A stretch of DNA of 64,000 bases from Kocuria palustris (lineage in GTDB: Bacteria; Actinomycetota; Actinomycetes; Actinomycetales; Micrococcaceae): assembly GCF_016907795.1 (NCBI RefSeq), contig NZ_JAFBCR010000001.1:62001-126000 (forward strand), written 5' to 3'. Both the position numbers and the translations under genes were made by a program. Below the pieces are notes generated by a model, which saw only the letters and a list, made by a program, of their open reading frames with translations, did no database searches and was not told the origin of the DNA. Of this stretch, positions 53,924-63,975 are shown one piece after another. Positions within the stretch are counted from its first letter, which is position 1; each line of letters starts with the position of its first letter.

Positions 53924-56338
53924 GTGCCGGCCGACCGCACGCCCGAGCAGGCACCAGATCGGGTTCCGCTCGCGACCGAGCGTGCACCCGAGCAGGTGCC
54001 GCCCACGCCCGGGCGTGACCCCGAGCGGCCGGCCCCGGCGGAGGAGCAGGGGCCAGAGCAGCTGGCGCTGATGGCCGAGCCCGTCCGGAGCGCACGCGCC
54101 GGTGGGCGCGGTGCGTCCGGAGGCCGCGGCGCCCGGCACCGCTCGGGCCCGCTCGAGCCGGCGTACCTGGCCGAGACCGATCCGGTGGCCCGTGTGCGGC
54201 TCGAATCGCACCTGCCGCACCTGGACCGGCTGTTCGACTACGGCGTGCCCCAGGACCTCTCCGAGGGCGCCCAGGCGGGGACGCGCATCCGCGTGCGCTT
54301 CGGCGGGCAGCAGATGCGCGGCTGGATCGTCGAGCGGACCGCGTCATCGGAGGTCGCCTTCGATCGGTTGCAGCCCATTCTGTCGCTGCAGTCCGCCCTT
54401 CCGGTGCTCGTGCCGCAGGTGCTGGCCGTCGCCGAGCTCACGGCACAGCGCTGCGCCGGCACGGTCGCCGATGTCCTGCGCTGCGCGGTGCCCCCGCGCG
54501 TGGCCTCCGTCGAGAAGGCCGCTCTGGCCGCCCGCGATTCGGCCGAGGCCTCAGCAGCAGTCGCCGCCGTGAATCCGGGTGCTGCGCAGCGGGCCGGTCA
54601 TCCCGGTGCCGAAGAAGCCGCTGAGGCCCTCCCGGACGCGCAGGCCGAAGCTGACCCGGAGACCGCGGCGCACAGGGCCCGACCCCTGATCGCAGCTGAG
54701 CCTGCGGCCCCGAGCGCCTGGTCGGAGTACGTGGGCGGCCGTGAGGCGATCGAGGCCCTGCGCGGCGGGCAGCGGGTGCGGGCCGTGGTGCAGGCCCTGC
54801 CGTCGCACCCCGAGCACGACCTCTACGACCTCATCGCCCAGGCGGTCGCCGCGGCGCTGGAGTCGGGGCGCGGAAGCGTCGTGGTGGTCCCGGACCACAA
54901 GACCCTCGAGCGCGCCCAGCGCGCTGTGGAGGCGGTCGTGGAGCCGCAGCTCGTGGCGCGGCTGCACAGCGAGGACAAGCCGACCCCGCGCTATCGGGCC
55001 TTCGTCCAGGCCTTGGAGGGCCACGCGCGGGTCGTGATCGGCACTCGCCCGGCGGTCTGGGCGCCGGTGGAGGACCTCGGCCTGATCGTGGTCGTCGACG
55101 ACGGCGACCACAGCCTCGTGGAACCCCGAGCGCCGTACCACCACGCGCGCGATGTGGCGCTGCTGCGCGCACAGCACGACGATCTCGGCCTGCTCGTCAT
55201 GGGCCAGGCCGTGACTCCGGAGGCCGAGCGGCTCGTGGAGACCGGCTGGGCGAGCTCGATCGCCGCCCAGCGCCCGGTCCTGCGGGCGAACATGCCGCGG
55301 ATCGAGTCGACCTCGGACTCCTGGCACGAGGCGCACGACCCCCTGGCAGGCCGTGCCCGGCTGCCGGAGACCGCGTTCCGCGTGGCTCGTCGCGCCCTGG
55401 CCGACGGTCCGGTCCTGGTCCAGGTGGCCAGGACGGGATATGCCCCGTCGCTGACCTGTCAGCGCTGCCGCAATGCCGCGCGCTGCACCGTCTGCGACGG
55501 ACCCCTGTCGGTGCTGGCCCGCGGCAGGCTGCCGCAGTGCGGCTGGTGCGCCCGCCAGGCGGCGAACTGGTCCTGCGGCCACTGCGGTGCCACCCAGTGG
55601 CGCTTCTCCTCCGTGGGCTCGGAGCGCACCGCCGAGGAGCTGGGCAGGGCGTTCCCGCAGGTGCCGGTGATCTGGTCCTCGGGCGATCAGGTCCGCCGGG
55701 AGATCCCCGCGGCACCGGCGCTCGTGGTGGCCACACCGGGGGCTGAGCCGCAGGCGGAGGGCGGCTACGCCGCGGCGCTGCTGCTCGATGGCGATCGCAT
55801 GCTCTCCCGGCCCGGGCTGCGGGTCGAGGAGGAGGTGCTGCGCAAGTGGGTGCACGCCGCCTCGCTCGTGCGCCGCGGCAGCGCCGGCGGAACCGTGGTG
55901 GTGACCTCGGAGCACGAGCGCGTCGTGGCCTCGCTCGTGCGCTGGGACGTGCGCGGCCATGCCGCCCGCGAGCTGGCCGAGCGCCGGACCCTGCAGCTGC
56001 CGCCGGCCGTGCGCTGCGCCGCCCTGACCGGACCGCTGCCGGCGCTCGAGGCCTTCCTGGAGCTGGTCGATCTGCCCGACGACGTCCGCACCGTGGGCCC
56101 TGCTCCCGTCCATCAGCGCTGGGACGAGGAGGCAGAGGACCCGCAGTCAGAGGCCGCCTCCGCAGACGTCCTCGGCGGACTTCCCGACGACGACGAGGCC
56201 CACCGCCTCCTGCTGTTCTTCACGTACTCGCAGGCCGCCGAGGTCACTCGACGGCTGCGCGCAGCTCGTGCCGAGGCCTCCGCTCAGCGCAAGCACGCCC
56301 CGGTCAACGTCCGCTGCGACGTGGCCGACCTGCTCTGA
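53924..56338 (+). CDS. priA: PriA-like primosomal protein N' (helicase motifs lost)
   Basis: An 804-residue PriA homologue. The DNA-binding N-terminus reads ARVRLESHLPHLDRLFDYGVP. A Cys-rich zinc region at about 512-560 has pairs CQRC, CTVC, CGWC and CGHC. In the ATPase part the usual GxTGSGKT Walker A is missing (the equivalent region reads VVQALPSHPEHDLYD) and the DEEH box is changed to DDGDH. It is therefore probably not a helicase, as known for mycobacterial and other actinobacterial PriA. An Ala-rich disordered segment separates the first two domains. It is likely co-transcribed with metK. Confidence 0.9.
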   Translation: MPADRTPEQAPDRVPLATERAPEQVPPTPGRDPERPAPAEEQGPEQLALMAEPVRSARAGGRGASGGRGARHRSGPLEPAYLAETDPVARVRLESHLPHLDRLFDYGVPQDLSEGAQAGTRIRVRFGGQQMRGWIVERTASSEVAFDRLQPILSLQSALPVLVPQVLAVAELTAQRCAGTVADVLRCAVPPRVASVEKAALAARDSAEASAAVAAVNPGAAQRAGHPGAEEAAEALPDAQAEADPETAAHRARPLIAAEPAAPSAWSEYVGGREAIEALRGGQRVRAVVQALPSHPEHDLYDLIAQAVAAALESGRGSVVVVPDHKTLERAQRAVEAVVEPQLVARLHSEDKPTPRYRAFVQALEGHARVVIGTRPAVWAPVEDLGLIVVVDDGDHSLVEPRAPYHHARDVALLRAQHDDLGLLVMGQAVTPEAERLVETGWASSIAAQRPVLRANMPRIESTSDSWHEAHDPLAGRARLPETAFRVARRALADGPVLVQVARTGYAPSLTCQRCRNAARCTVCDGPLSVLARGRLPQCGWCARQAANWSCGHCGATQWRFSSVGSERTAEELGRAFPQVPVIWSSGDQVRREIPAAPALVVATPGAEPQAEGGYAAALLLDGDRMLSRPGLRVEEEVLRKWVHAASLVRRGSAGGTVVVTSEHERVVASLVRWDVRGHAARELAERRTLQLPPAVRCAALTGPLPALEAFLELVDLPDDVRTVGPAPVHQRWDEEAEDPQSEAASADVLGGLPDDDEAHRLLLFFTYSQAAEVTRRLRAARAEASAQRKHAPVNVRCDVADLL

Positions 56339-56382
56339 GACGAGGCGACAGGGACGAGACCGGGACGGCGGCTGCGTCGGCT

Positions 56383-57504
56383 TCAGGAGCGCCGGCTGCG
56401 CTCGATCTCCCGGGCCAGCTCCACCAGGGACTCGGCCGAGTCCCGCCAGGTCCAGGACGCCGCCCGCTCGAGCCCCGCCAGCACGCGGGCCTGGGCCACC
56501 TGCGGGTCCTCGAGCTCGGTGACGGCGCGGGCGAAGGCAGCGTCGTCGCCGGCAGGGCAGTAGGCGGCGGCCCGGCCGCAGACCTCGTGGAAGATCGGGA
56601 TGTCCGTGCACACCACGGGGGTGCCCGCGCAGAACGCCTCCATCAGGGGCAGGCCGTAGCCCTCGGCCCGCGAGGCGTGCAGGAGCACTCCCGCTCTTGC
56701 CAGCAGACGCGCGTGCTCCTGCTCGGAGACCCCGTTGTGGAAGACGAGCCGGGCCTCGGGTCCGGCGGCCTGCACCAGGCGCTCCTGCTGGGCGGGGGTG
56801 ACCCGCGAGAGCAGGTGCAGCCGCCGGGGCGGAAGCCGTGCCGCCATGCGTGCCAGGGTCTCCACGTCCTTGTACGGCATGAAGGATCCGAGGTAGACCA
56901 TCGAGTCGTCGCGCTCGTCCAGCCGCTGCAGCGCGGTCTGTTCGCTGACGATCGAGTCCTGAGCCGCGGCATTCGGGATCACGCGCACGGGCCGATCGCT
57001 CAGGCGCCTGCCCTGGATCAGCCCCGCGGAGGTCTGGGAGACGGTGGCCACGGCGTCGGCGCGGTTCAGGGCCAGGCGCTGCGGCCATGAGGCACGGTGG
57101 AAGGCGCGCCAGCCCAGACGCACGGGCAGCGGCAGCTCCGGCGGGGGCGCGGGGTGGTCGTAGTAGATCAGGTCGTGCAGCGTGAGGATCAGCCCGAAGC
57201 GCCGCCGCAGCGCCCCCATGGTCTGCATGGGGGAGAAGACCACATCCGGACCCCGGCGGTTGAGCAGCCGGCTCGTGAGCAGCTCCCCGGCCGAGACCGG
57301 ATCCGGCCCCATGAACCACTCGAGGCGCGGGAGGTGCTGCAGCTGAGCCTGATCCGAGATCATCAGCTCGACCCGCAGCGAGGGATCCTGCGCGGCCAGC
57401 TGCGCCAGCCCGTGGGCCAGTCCTGCGCTGTAGCGCGAGATGCCGTCGTGCGGTCCCACCCGCACGTATCGGGCATCCAGCACCAGGTGCAGGGGGCCGG
57501 TCAT
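56383..57504 (-). CDS. Glycosyltransferase family 4 protein
   Basis: A 373-residue GT-B-fold glycosyltransferase. The N-terminal half has the acceptor-side GPHDGISRYSAGLAHGL. The C-terminal half has SMVYLGSFMPYKDVETLARM and the E-x7-E motif EGYGLPLMEAFCAGTPVV (Glu281, Glu289) that binds the sugar nucleotide. No membrane span is seen. Donor and acceptor are unknown; cell-wall polymer or glycolipid synthesis is possible. Its ATG overlaps the upstream hydrolase stop by four bases, so they are one operon, convergent with priA. Confidence 0.88.
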   Translation of the reverse strand: MTGPLHLVLDARYVRVGPHDGISRYSAGLAHGLAQLAAQDPSLRVELMISDQAQLQHLPRLEWFMGPDPVSAGELLTSRLLNRRGPDVVFSPMQTMGALRRRFGLILTLHDLIYYDHPAPPPELPLPVRLGWRAFHRASWPQRLALNRADAVATVSQTSAGLIQGRRLSDRPVRVIPNAAAQDSIVSEQTALQRLDERDDSMVYLGSFMPYKDVETLARMAARLPPRRLHLLSRVTPAQQERLVQAAGPEARLVFHNGVSEQEHARLLARAGVLLHASRAEGYGLPLMEAFCAGTPVVCTDIPIFHEVCGRAAAYCPAGDDAAFARAVTELEDPQVAQARVLAGLERAASWTWRDSAESLVELAREIERSRRS

Positions 57505-58502
57505 CGCCGCCCCCTGCGCACGATCGGCAGCAGCTGCGTGAACTGCGAGGTGTTCGGCCGAGCCTGATCGATGGGCGGCAGCTCGTCGTGGACATCGATG
57601 GGCTCGGGATCCGGGCCCTGCACGAACTCGTGGATCAGCTCGGCGGTCTCGAGGGGCTTCTCGTAGTGGATGAGATGGCCGACGTCGTCGAGGATCACCA
57701 GGCGGCGCCGGCGGATCCAGGTGGCCATCCTCTCCTGCGCCTCGACGGAGCCCAGCGGATCCTGGGCGCCCACCACGAGCAGCACGGGCATGGACAGCAG
57801 CGGCGCGACCTCGGCGACGGTGCCGGAGATCGAGGCGCGGTAGGCCTCGGCCACCACGCGGCGATCGGCGAAGGAGCCGAAGTACGCGCGGTGCTGGTTC
57901 TCCACGTAGCTGCGCAGCTGCGGGTCCTGGGAGACCGTCAACTCCCGGCTCATAAGGTCGCTGACCGCGTGGCTGCGCAGGAGGCGCTCGCCCATGGCCT
58001 TCGGCAGGCGCATGGCCAGGGTGTAGTAGGCGTCCGCGATCTTGGTGGCGGCTGCGTCCTGGGCGCTGAGCGCCGGCTCGCAGATGGGGTTCAGCAGCAG
58101 CAGCTGCTCGACCATGGCCGGGTGCTCGGCGGCCAGGTGCGAGGCGATCACCGAGCCGAAGGAGTGCCCGAGCAGCAGCACCCCTCGCTCGCCCTGCGGA
58201 TGCACCGCGCCATCGGTGAGCTCGGTGATGAACCGGCGCAGGAAGCCGACGTAGTGGGGGACGTCGTGCGGGTCCTGGGGGAACGGCTCCGAGCGTCCGA
58301 AGCCCGGCAGATCCGGCACGACCACGTGGTAGCGATCGCGCAGGCGGTCGGCGATCAGCTGCAGGCCGTGGTGGTCGCCGCGGAAGCCGTGGACCATCAC
58401 GAGCAGCGGCTTGCGCTGCGTGTCGATGTCGTAGAACCAGTAGCGGGTCTTGTACCCGTCGAATCTCATGCTGCGCTGCTCGGCCTGCGGATTCTGCTGC
58501 AC
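57501..58502 (-). CDS. Alpha/beta hydrolase coupled to the glycosyltransferase
   Basis: A 333-residue alpha/beta hydrolase. The oxyanion motif is VMVHGFRGDHHGL, the nucleophile elbow GHSFGS (Ser114), acid Asp248 in GAQDPLGS and base His276 in VGHLIHYE. No signal peptide is seen. I use GTG 58502, which has GGAGAGGAA upstream; the frame stays open to 58865 but that extension is random and overlaps leuS and its promoter. It overlaps the glycosyltransferase gene by ATGA, suggesting the two act together, but the substrate is unknown. Confidence 0.85.
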   Translation of the reverse strand: MQQNPQAEQRSMRFDGYKTRYWFYDIDTQRKPLLVMVHGFRGDHHGLQLIADRLRDRYHVVVPDLPGFGRSEPFPQDPHDVPHYVGFLRRFITELTDGAVHPQGERGVLLLGHSFGSVIASHLAAEHPAMVEQLLLLNPICEPALSAQDAAATKIADAYYTLAMRLPKAMGERLLRSHAVSDLMSRELTVSQDPQLRSYVENQHRAYFGSFADRRVVAEAYRASISGTVAEVAPLLSMPVLLVVGAQDPLGSVEAQERMATWIRRRRLVILDDVGHLIHYEKPLETAELIHEFVQGPDPEPIDVHDELPPIDQARPNTSQFTQLLPIVRRGRR

Positions 58503-58545
58503 GCGTTCCTCTCCGGGCGGATCTGTCCGTGTCTGCTCGGGCCCG

Positions 58546-58551
58546 AGTCTA
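58546..58551 (-). promoter_or_regulatory. Candidate -10 box (TAGACT) for the hydrolase-glycosyltransferase operon
   Basis: On the minus strand TAGACT lies 44 bases before the hydrolase GTG. It stands back to back with the leuS -10 candidate 37 bases away. Confidence 0.45.
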
Positions 58552-58587
58552 CGGAGGGCCTCGGACGCCGCGGGCCCCCGGCGCGGA

Positions 58588-58593
58588 TAGGAT
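58588..58593 (+). promoter_or_regulatory. Candidate -10 box (TAGGAT) for leuS
   Basis: TAGGAT lies 145 bases before the leuS GTG. No T-box or other leader RNA is recognisable between. Confidence 0.45.
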
Positions 58594-58737
58594 GGCGGCG
58601 TCATCGCGTCATGGTCGCAGCCCCGTCGGGCTCCCGGCGCGGATGGCGCACGGCGGCCGGGCCCAGCGCCCCGGCAGGACCGCACAGCAGTCGGACGAGA
58701 GACAGCCGGGGCAGCCCCGGCGGATGAAGGCAGGCAC

Positions 58738-61254
58738 GTGAGCACGCAGCAGGATGGCCAGGAAGAGACGACCGGGCAGGTCTGGGACGCCCACGAGCTC
58801 GAGGCACGCTGGCAGGGCTGGTGGGAGCGCAACGACGTCTTCCGTCCCCTCGACGACGGCTCCAAGCCGCGGCGCTACGTGCTGGACATGTTCCCGTACC
58901 CGTCGGGCGACCTGCACATGGGCCACGCCGAGGCGTTCGCCATGGGGGATGTGGTCGCCCGCTACTGGCGCCAGAAGGGCTTCGACGTCCTGCACCCCAT
59001 CGGCTGGGACTCCTTCGGGCTGCCGGCGGAGAACGCGGCGATCAAGAACGACGCGCACCCGGCCGAGTGGACCTACCGCAACATCGAGACCCAGAAGGCC
59101 TCGTTCCAGCGCTACGCCATCGCTGTGGACTGGTCCCGGGAGCTGCACACCTCCGATCCCGAGTACTACCGCTGGACGCAGTGGCTGTTCCTGCAGTTCT
59201 GGCAGCGCGGGCTGGCCTATCGCAAGAACTCCCCGGTGAACTGGTGCCCCAAGGACCAGACGGTGCTGGCCAACGAGCAGGTCGTCGACGGCGCCTGCGA
59301 GCGCTGCCACACGCCCGTGACCAAGAAGTCGCTGAACCAGTGGTACTTCAAGATCACCGACTACGCCGATCGGCTGCTCGATGACATGGACCAGCTCGAG
59401 GGCGCCTGGCCCGAGCGCGTGCTGTCCATGCAGCGCAACTGGATCGGACGCTCGCAGGGCGCCCACGTCTCCTTCGGGATCGTGGACCGGGACGCCGACG
59501 ACGCGGCGGTCGAGCGCGAGCTGACCGTGTTCTCCACGCGTCCGGACACGATCTTCGGCGCCACGTTCTTCGTGGTGGCAGCCGACTCGCAGCTGGCGCA
59601 GGATCTCGTGGCGCAGGAGCACGCCCAGGAGCTCGACGAGTACCGCGAGTCCCTCAAGGCCGTCTCGGACATCGAACGCCAGGCCACGGACCGCACCAAG
59701 ACCGGCGTGTTCCTGGGCCGCTGGGCCGTGAACCCGCTCAACGGCGAGCGCCTGCCCGTCTACGCCACGGACTATGTCCTGGCCGACTACGGCACCGGAG
59801 CGGTCATGGGCGTGCCCGCCCACGATCAGCGCGACCTCGACTTCGCCCGCGCCTTCGGCCTGCCCGTGCGCGCGGTGGTGGACACCGGGGCGGAGGACCC
59901 GTCCGAGACCGGCGCGGCCACCGGCGGCGACGGCGTCCTGATGAACTCGGGAGAGCTCGACGGGCTGAGCAAGGACGCCGCGATCGACAAGGCCATCGAG
60001 CTGCTCGAGGCCGCGGATGCCGGTGCTCGGCACATCAACTACCGCCTGCGCGACTGGCTGCTGTCCCGCCAGCGCTTCTGGGGCGCCCCGATCCCGATCA
60101 TCCACTGCCCGCAGTGCGGCGAGGTCCCGGTGCCCGAGGACCAGCTGCCCGTGCGGCTTCCGGAGGATCTCAGGGGCGAGCAGCTGGCGCCCAAGGGCCA
60201 GTCGCCGCTGGCCTCGGTCGAGGACTGGGTGAACGTGGCCTGCCCGTCGTGCGGCGGGCCCGCCCTGCGCGACACCGACACCATGGACACCTTCGTGGAC
60301 TCGTCCTGGTACTACTACCGCTATGTGTCCCCGCAGGACGAGACGGCCGCGTTCGATCCGGAGGCCGTGCGCCGCTGGGGCCAGGTGGATCAGTACGTGG
60401 GCGGCGTGGAGCACGCGATCCTGCACCTGCTCTACGCCCGCTTCTACACCAAGGTCCTGTACGACCTTGGCATGATCGACCACGACGAGCCCTTCGCCCG
60501 TCTGCTCAACCAGGGCCAGGTGCTCAATCAGGGCAAGGCCATGTCCAAGTCCCTGGGAAACGGCGTGGACCTGGGCCAGCAGCTCGACGCCTTCGGCGTG
60601 GACGCCGTGCGCCTGACCATGGTCTTCGCCTCCCCGCCGGAGGACGACGTCGACTGGGCGGATGTCTCCCCGGGCGGCGCCCAGAAGTTCCTGGGCCGCG
60701 CCTGGCGCGTGGGTCAGGACGTCGCCGCCTCGGGCAGCGCCGTCGACGCCGATCCGGCCGCCGGCGACGTCGCCGTGCGCCAGGCGACCCACCGCGCGGT
60801 CGCCGAGGCCGAGTCCGCGCTGGAGAACCGCAAGTTCAATGTGGTGATCGCCAAGGCGATGGAGCTGGTCAACGCGCTGCGCAAGGCGATCGACTCCGGG
60901 GCCGGTGCCGCCGATCCCGCTGTGCGCGAGGGCGCCCAAGCGGTGGCCGTGCTGCTGTCCCTGGTGGCTCCCTACACGGCCGAGGACATGTGGCATGCGA
61001 TGGGCCACGACTCGGCGGTGATCGATGCCGGCTGGCCGGTCGTCGACGAGTCGCTGCTGGTGGACGACACGATCACCGCCGTCGTGCAGGTCAAGGGCAC
61101 GGTGAAGGACCGCCTGGAGGTGCCCGTGGACATCGCCGAGGACGACCTGCGCGAGCTCGCGCTGGGCTCCGAGGCCGTGCAGCGGGCGATCGGCGACGCC
61201 GAGATCCGCAAGGTCATCGTGCGGGCCCCCAAGCTCGTGAACATCGTGGTCTGA
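58738..61254 (+). CDS. leuS: Leucine--tRNA ligase
   Basis: Class I LeuRS, 838 residues. The HIGH-type motif occurs as [13 protein letters not shown] and the KMSKS motif as [11 protein letters not shown]. Between them lies the editing domain, with the usual threonine-rich [15 protein letters not shown] zinc-type segment [17 protein letters not shown] and the leucine-specific region are present. The start is GTG 58738 with GAAGG upstream. degV begins one base after the stop. Confidence 0.97.
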   Translation: MSTQQDGQEETTGQVWDAHELEARWQGWWERNDVFRPLDDGSKPRRYVLDMFPYPSGDLHMGHAEAFAMGDVVARYWRQKGFDVLHPIGWDSFGLPAENAAIKNDAHPAEWTYRNIETQKASFQRYAIAVDWSRELHTSDPEYYRWTQWLFLQFWQRGLAYRKNSPVNWCPKDQTVLANEQVVDGACERCHTPVTKKSLNQWYFKITDYADRLLDDMDQLEGAWPERVLSMQRNWIGRSQGAHVSFGIVDRDADDAAVERELTVFSTRPDTIFGATFFVVAADSQLAQDLVAQEHAQELDEYRESLKAVSDIERQATDRTKTGVFLGRWAVNPLNGERLPVYATDYVLADYGTGAVMGVPAHDQRDLDFARAFGLPVRAVVDTGAEDPSETGAATGGDGVLMNSGELDGLSKDAAIDKAIELLEAADAGARHINYRLRDWLLSRQRFWGAPIPIIHCPQCGEVPVPEDQLPVRLPEDLRGEQLAPKGQSPLASVEDWVNVACPSCGGPALRDTDTMDTFVDSSWYYYRYVSPQDETAAFDPEAVRRWGQVDQYVGGVEHAILHLLYARFYTKVLYDLGMIDHDEPFARLLNQGQVLNQGKAMSKSLGNGVDLGQQLDAFGVDAVRLTMVFASPPEDDVDWADVSPGGAQKFLGRAWRVGQDVAASGSAVDADPAAGDVAVRQATHRAVAEAESALENRKFNVVIAKAMELVNALRKAIDSGAGAADPAVREGAQAVAVLLSLVAPYTAEDMWHAMGHDSAVIDAGWPVVDESLLVDDTITAVVQVKGTVKDRLEVPVDIAEDDLRELALGSEAVQRAIGDAEIRKVIVRAPKLVNIVV

Positions 61255-61255
61255 G

Positions 61256-62245
61256 ATGTCCGGCCAGCGCAGGACAGCGGTCGTCACCGACGACGCCGCA
61301 GCCCTGCCGCCGGAGTGGGTCTTCCCGCCGGCGGGCGGGTCTGCCGGCGCAGACGTCGCCGGCCAGGACCCCGAACGCACGGAGGGCGCGGCGGACGCGT
61401 CGTCGGTGCTGACCGACGAGGACGAGCGCGCCGTGGCACGCTCCGGCCGTCCCGGGCTGGCCGTCGCGGCCATGCCCGTGTCGGTCGATGACACCGATCT
61501 CGACCAGGACCGCGACGACTGGCTCGCGGTGGTCGAGGAGGCCCTGGCGGCCGGGCGCAGCGCGGTGACCTCTCGGCCGTCGCCGGGTCAGCTGCTGCGC
61601 CAGTACCGTCAGCTGGAGGCGCAGGGCTACGAGGGCATCGTCTCGGTGCACTGCTCGGCCCAGCTCTCCGGCTCCGCCACCTCGGCCCGGATCGCCTCGG
61701 CTGCCGTCGGGATCCCGGTGGAGATCGTCGATTCGCGCACGATCGCCATGGCCGAGGGCCGCGGCGTCATGGAGGCGTGGGAGGCCGCCGGCACAGGGGC
61801 CGATCTGGCAGAGACGGCCGAGGCGGCGCGGGCCGGCAGCGCGGCCAGCCAGCTGCTGCTGTGGGTGCCCGGGCTCGACGCGCTGCGCCGCGGCGGGAGG
61901 ATCCCTCCGTCCGTGGCTGCGCTGGGCTCCATGCTGCAGGTGCGCCCGGTGCTGCGTCTGGTCAACGGCCAGCTTGCGATCGCCGAGCTGCCCATGACCG
62001 AGCAGCGCGCCCGCACGAGGCTGCTGCGCCGAGCGGGTCGTGCGCTGCGGGATTCCACCCGGGACGTCCCCGAGGTCACCGTGCACCACCTGCTCGACGA
62101 CCACGGCCGGGAGCGCGCCGAGGAGTTCGCCGAGCAGCTGGTGGCCGAGCACTGTCCCGACGCCCGCGCCCGCTGCGTGCCCATGCCCGCGGTGCTCGCC
62201 GCCCACGCCGGTGCCGGGGCGCTCAGCGTGATCATCCACGGCTGA
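61256..62245 (+). CDS. DegV family fatty-acid-binding protein
   Basis: DegV proteins bind a fatty acid; some (FakB) present it to the kinase FakA for phosphorylation. The pattern TSRPSPGQLLRQYR, HCSAQLSGSATSARIA, VDSRTIAMAEG, LRRGGRI and LQVRPVL covers the family landmarks. At 329 residues it is a little longer than the usual 280, with an acidic insertion near 40-65. The first residues TAVVTDDAAALP match the standard VTDS start. It is almost fused to leuS (one base gap), a frequent actinobacterial pairing with comEA next. Confidence 0.88.
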   Translation: MSGQRRTAVVTDDAAALPPEWVFPPAGGSAGADVAGQDPERTEGAADASSVLTDEDERAVARSGRPGLAVAAMPVSVDDTDLDQDRDDWLAVVEEALAAGRSAVTSRPSPGQLLRQYRQLEAQGYEGIVSVHCSAQLSGSATSARIASAAVGIPVEIVDSRTIAMAEGRGVMEAWEAAGTGADLAETAEAARAGSAASQLLLWVPGLDALRRGGRIPPSVAALGSMLQVRPVLRLVNGQLAIAELPMTEQRARTRLLRRAGRALRDSTRDVPEVTVHHLLDDHGRERAEEFAEQLVAEHCPDARARCVPMPAVLAAHAGAGALSVIIHG

Positions 62246-62378
62246 GCCGGGCGGCTCTGCTGCCCGCGCGCCTGCCCCGCGTCTCCACAGCGTCGGGATT
62301 CTCCCAAGCGCGGGGTGAAGCCTCTGCTGCGCACCTGCGCGGCCCGCCGGGATCCTGCTGCCGCAGTGGACTGGGGGC

Positions 62379-63491
62379 ATGACCCCTGTGACCCATCGCG
62401 GACGGCGCCGTCTGGAGCGAGAGCGGCCCGTCGAGCGCCTGCGCGGACTGCTGGATGACGACCTGCGCGCCACCGGCCACGACCTGCCCCACGACGACCG
62501 CCCCGAGGACTGGGTGGAGGACTCTGCCTCGGCACCCGAGACCGAGTCCGCGGAGTCGGCACCTGCCGAGAGCGGATGGGCGGCCGCCAGGCGCCGACGG
62601 CTGCTCGCCGCGCCGCCCGCGTCGGGGTCGAGCTCGTCTGCGGAGCCCCTTGGCCCGAGGGCTCTGCCGCTGGATCCCGACGAGCAGCCCTGGGTCTCGC
62701 CCATCCGCGCGCGTCTGCCCTGGGCCACACTGGCGATCGCGGGTCTGGTGCTGATCCTGGTGGTGGTCTCGGTCCTGCTTCGCGGGCGCGAGCAGGAGGC
62801 CGTGGTCTCGGCTCCGTCGTCCGCAGGACCCGTCGTGGACGAGCAGGCGGGTGCCTCGCAGGCGGCAGCGGAGGGCGGATCCGTGGAGGGGGCGGGAGCG
62901 CTCGGTGCGGCCGGGGACGGAGCCAGCGCAGGGACAGTCGACGCACCGGCCTCCGGCAGCCCGGTCACGGTCCATGTGGTGGGGGAGGTGGGCGAGCCCG
63001 GGGTGGTCGAGCTGCCGGCCGGGTCCCGCGTGGCCGATGCAGTGGAGGCCGCCGGCGGGCTGAGCGAGTCGGCCGTGACCGATGCGGTGAACATGGCGGC
63101 CCCCGCGGCCGACGGCGTCCAGATCGTCATCCCGGACCAAGCACTGGCGGAGCAGTGGGAGCAGGACCCGCCGATGCCGTCCTCGGGATCCGGCGGACAG
63201 ACTGCCACCGGCAGCGCTCAGGACGGATCTGCCGCCGCAGGATCAGGGGCAGCCGCAGGCGGGAGCCCCGAGGAGGGGGCTGGGCCTGCGGCCACGGGCG
63301 CAGCGATCGATCTCAACACCGCCACGGCTGCACAGCTCGAGGAGCTGCCGAAGGTCGGACCCGTTCTGGCTCAGCGGATCGTCGAGCACCGAGAGCAGAT
63401 CGGCGGATTCCGCTCGGTCGAGGAGCTCGATGACGTCTCCGGCATCGGCCCGGCCATGATGGAGGCCATCGCGCCGCTGGTCACCGTGTGA
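62379..63491 (+). CDS. comEA: ComEA family competence DNA receptor
   Basis: ComEA binds double-stranded DNA outside the membrane during natural transformation. The 370-residue protein has a polar cytoplasmic N-terminus, one membrane helix at about 112-133, an SLBB domain around 195-250 (VHVVGEVGEPGVVELPAGSRV), a Gly/Ala-rich linker and a C-terminal pair of helix-hairpin-helix motifs (DLNTATAAQLEELPKVGPVLA, then VSGIGPAMMEAI). comEC normally follows; here a terminator, a small opposite-strand ORF and the window edge come next. The 133-base gap after degV shows no promoter or RNA feature I can support. Confidence 0.9.
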   Translation: MTPVTHRGRRRLERERPVERLRGLLDDDLRATGHDLPHDDRPEDWVEDSASAPETESAESAPAESGWAAARRRRLLAAPPASGSSSSAEPLGPRALPLDPDEQPWVSPIRARLPWATLAIAGLVLILVVVSVLLRGREQEAVVSAPSSAGPVVDEQAGASQAAAEGGSVEGAGALGAAGDGASAGTVDAPASGSPVTVHVVGEVGEPGVVELPAGSRVADAVEAAGGLSESAVTDAVNMAAPAADGVQIVIPDQALAEQWEQDPPMPSSGSGGQTATGSAQDGSAAAGSGAAAGGSPEEGAGPAATGAAIDLNTATAAQLEELPKVGPVLAQRIVEHREQIGGFRSVEELDDVSGIGPAMMEAIAPLVTV

Positions 63492-63522
63492 GAAGGCCCC
63501 GACGGCATCCGTCGGGACCTTC
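63492..63522 (+). terminator. Hairpin terminator after comEA
   Basis: A 14-bp stem with one mismatch (63492-63505 with 63509-63522) begins at the comEA stop and is followed by TTCTG. Confidence 0.65.
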
Positions 63523-63548
63523 GTTCTGCGCTGAGGGCTCAGGCTCGA

Positions 63549-63761
63549 TCAGGGGGCGGTGTCCATCTGGGCGAACTGCACGTGGGTCTGCCAGTCCTCG
63601 GCGGTGATCGGTCCGGGGGCCGGAGCCTCGGAATCCTCCGAGACGCCGGGGGTGAGCAGCGTGAAGGACAGGCCGACCCCCAGCGCAGCGACCGTCACGA
63701 GCTGAAGCGGCCGCTGGTGTTTGGACTGGGGCAGGAATCGCAGGAGGCGAAGCTGGGCCAT
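63549..63761 (-). CDS. Small putative membrane or secreted protein, unknown function
   Basis: A 70-residue ORF. It has a basic N-terminus (MAQLRLLRFLPQSKHQRP), one hydrophobic segment (about 20-37, LVTVAALGVGLSFTLLTP) and an acidic, Pro-rich tail. That fits a single-span membrane protein or a short exported peptide. ATG 63761 has AGGAG four bases upstream; the GTG at 63821 would add 20 Arg/Pro-rich residues. It is convergent with comEA. I recognise no family and it could be spurious. Confidence 0.45.
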   Translation of the reverse strand: MAQLRLLRFLPQSKHQRPLQLVTVAALGVGLSFTLLTPGVSEDSEAPAPGPITAEDWQTHVQFAQMDTAP

Positions 63762-63975
63762 GATGCTCCTCGGGTGCTGATCTCGACGCCCCGGCCGGGG
63801 CCGGGCGCTGCCGGGCGGCACTGCTGGTCAGGATCAGAATGCGCCCGGCAGGTGTCCGGAACGTCGACGGCCGGTCTCCCGGAGCCGACCCCCGGACGAC
63901 GGTTCGGCGACGCTCAGGCGAACGGACGGTGACCTGGTCCGCAGCACCCGAGGGCCGCCGAAGCCGGAGGCCGCC

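Noticed and set aside
58594-58737. T-box or other leader riboswitch upstream of leuS
   Set aside because: No T-box sequence or specifier-loop layout seen; only the -10 candidate and a Shine-Dalgarno.
58503-58865. Upstream extension of the hydrolase frame (121 extra codons)
   Set aside because: It would overlap leuS and both promoters; GTG 58502 has the ribosome-binding site.
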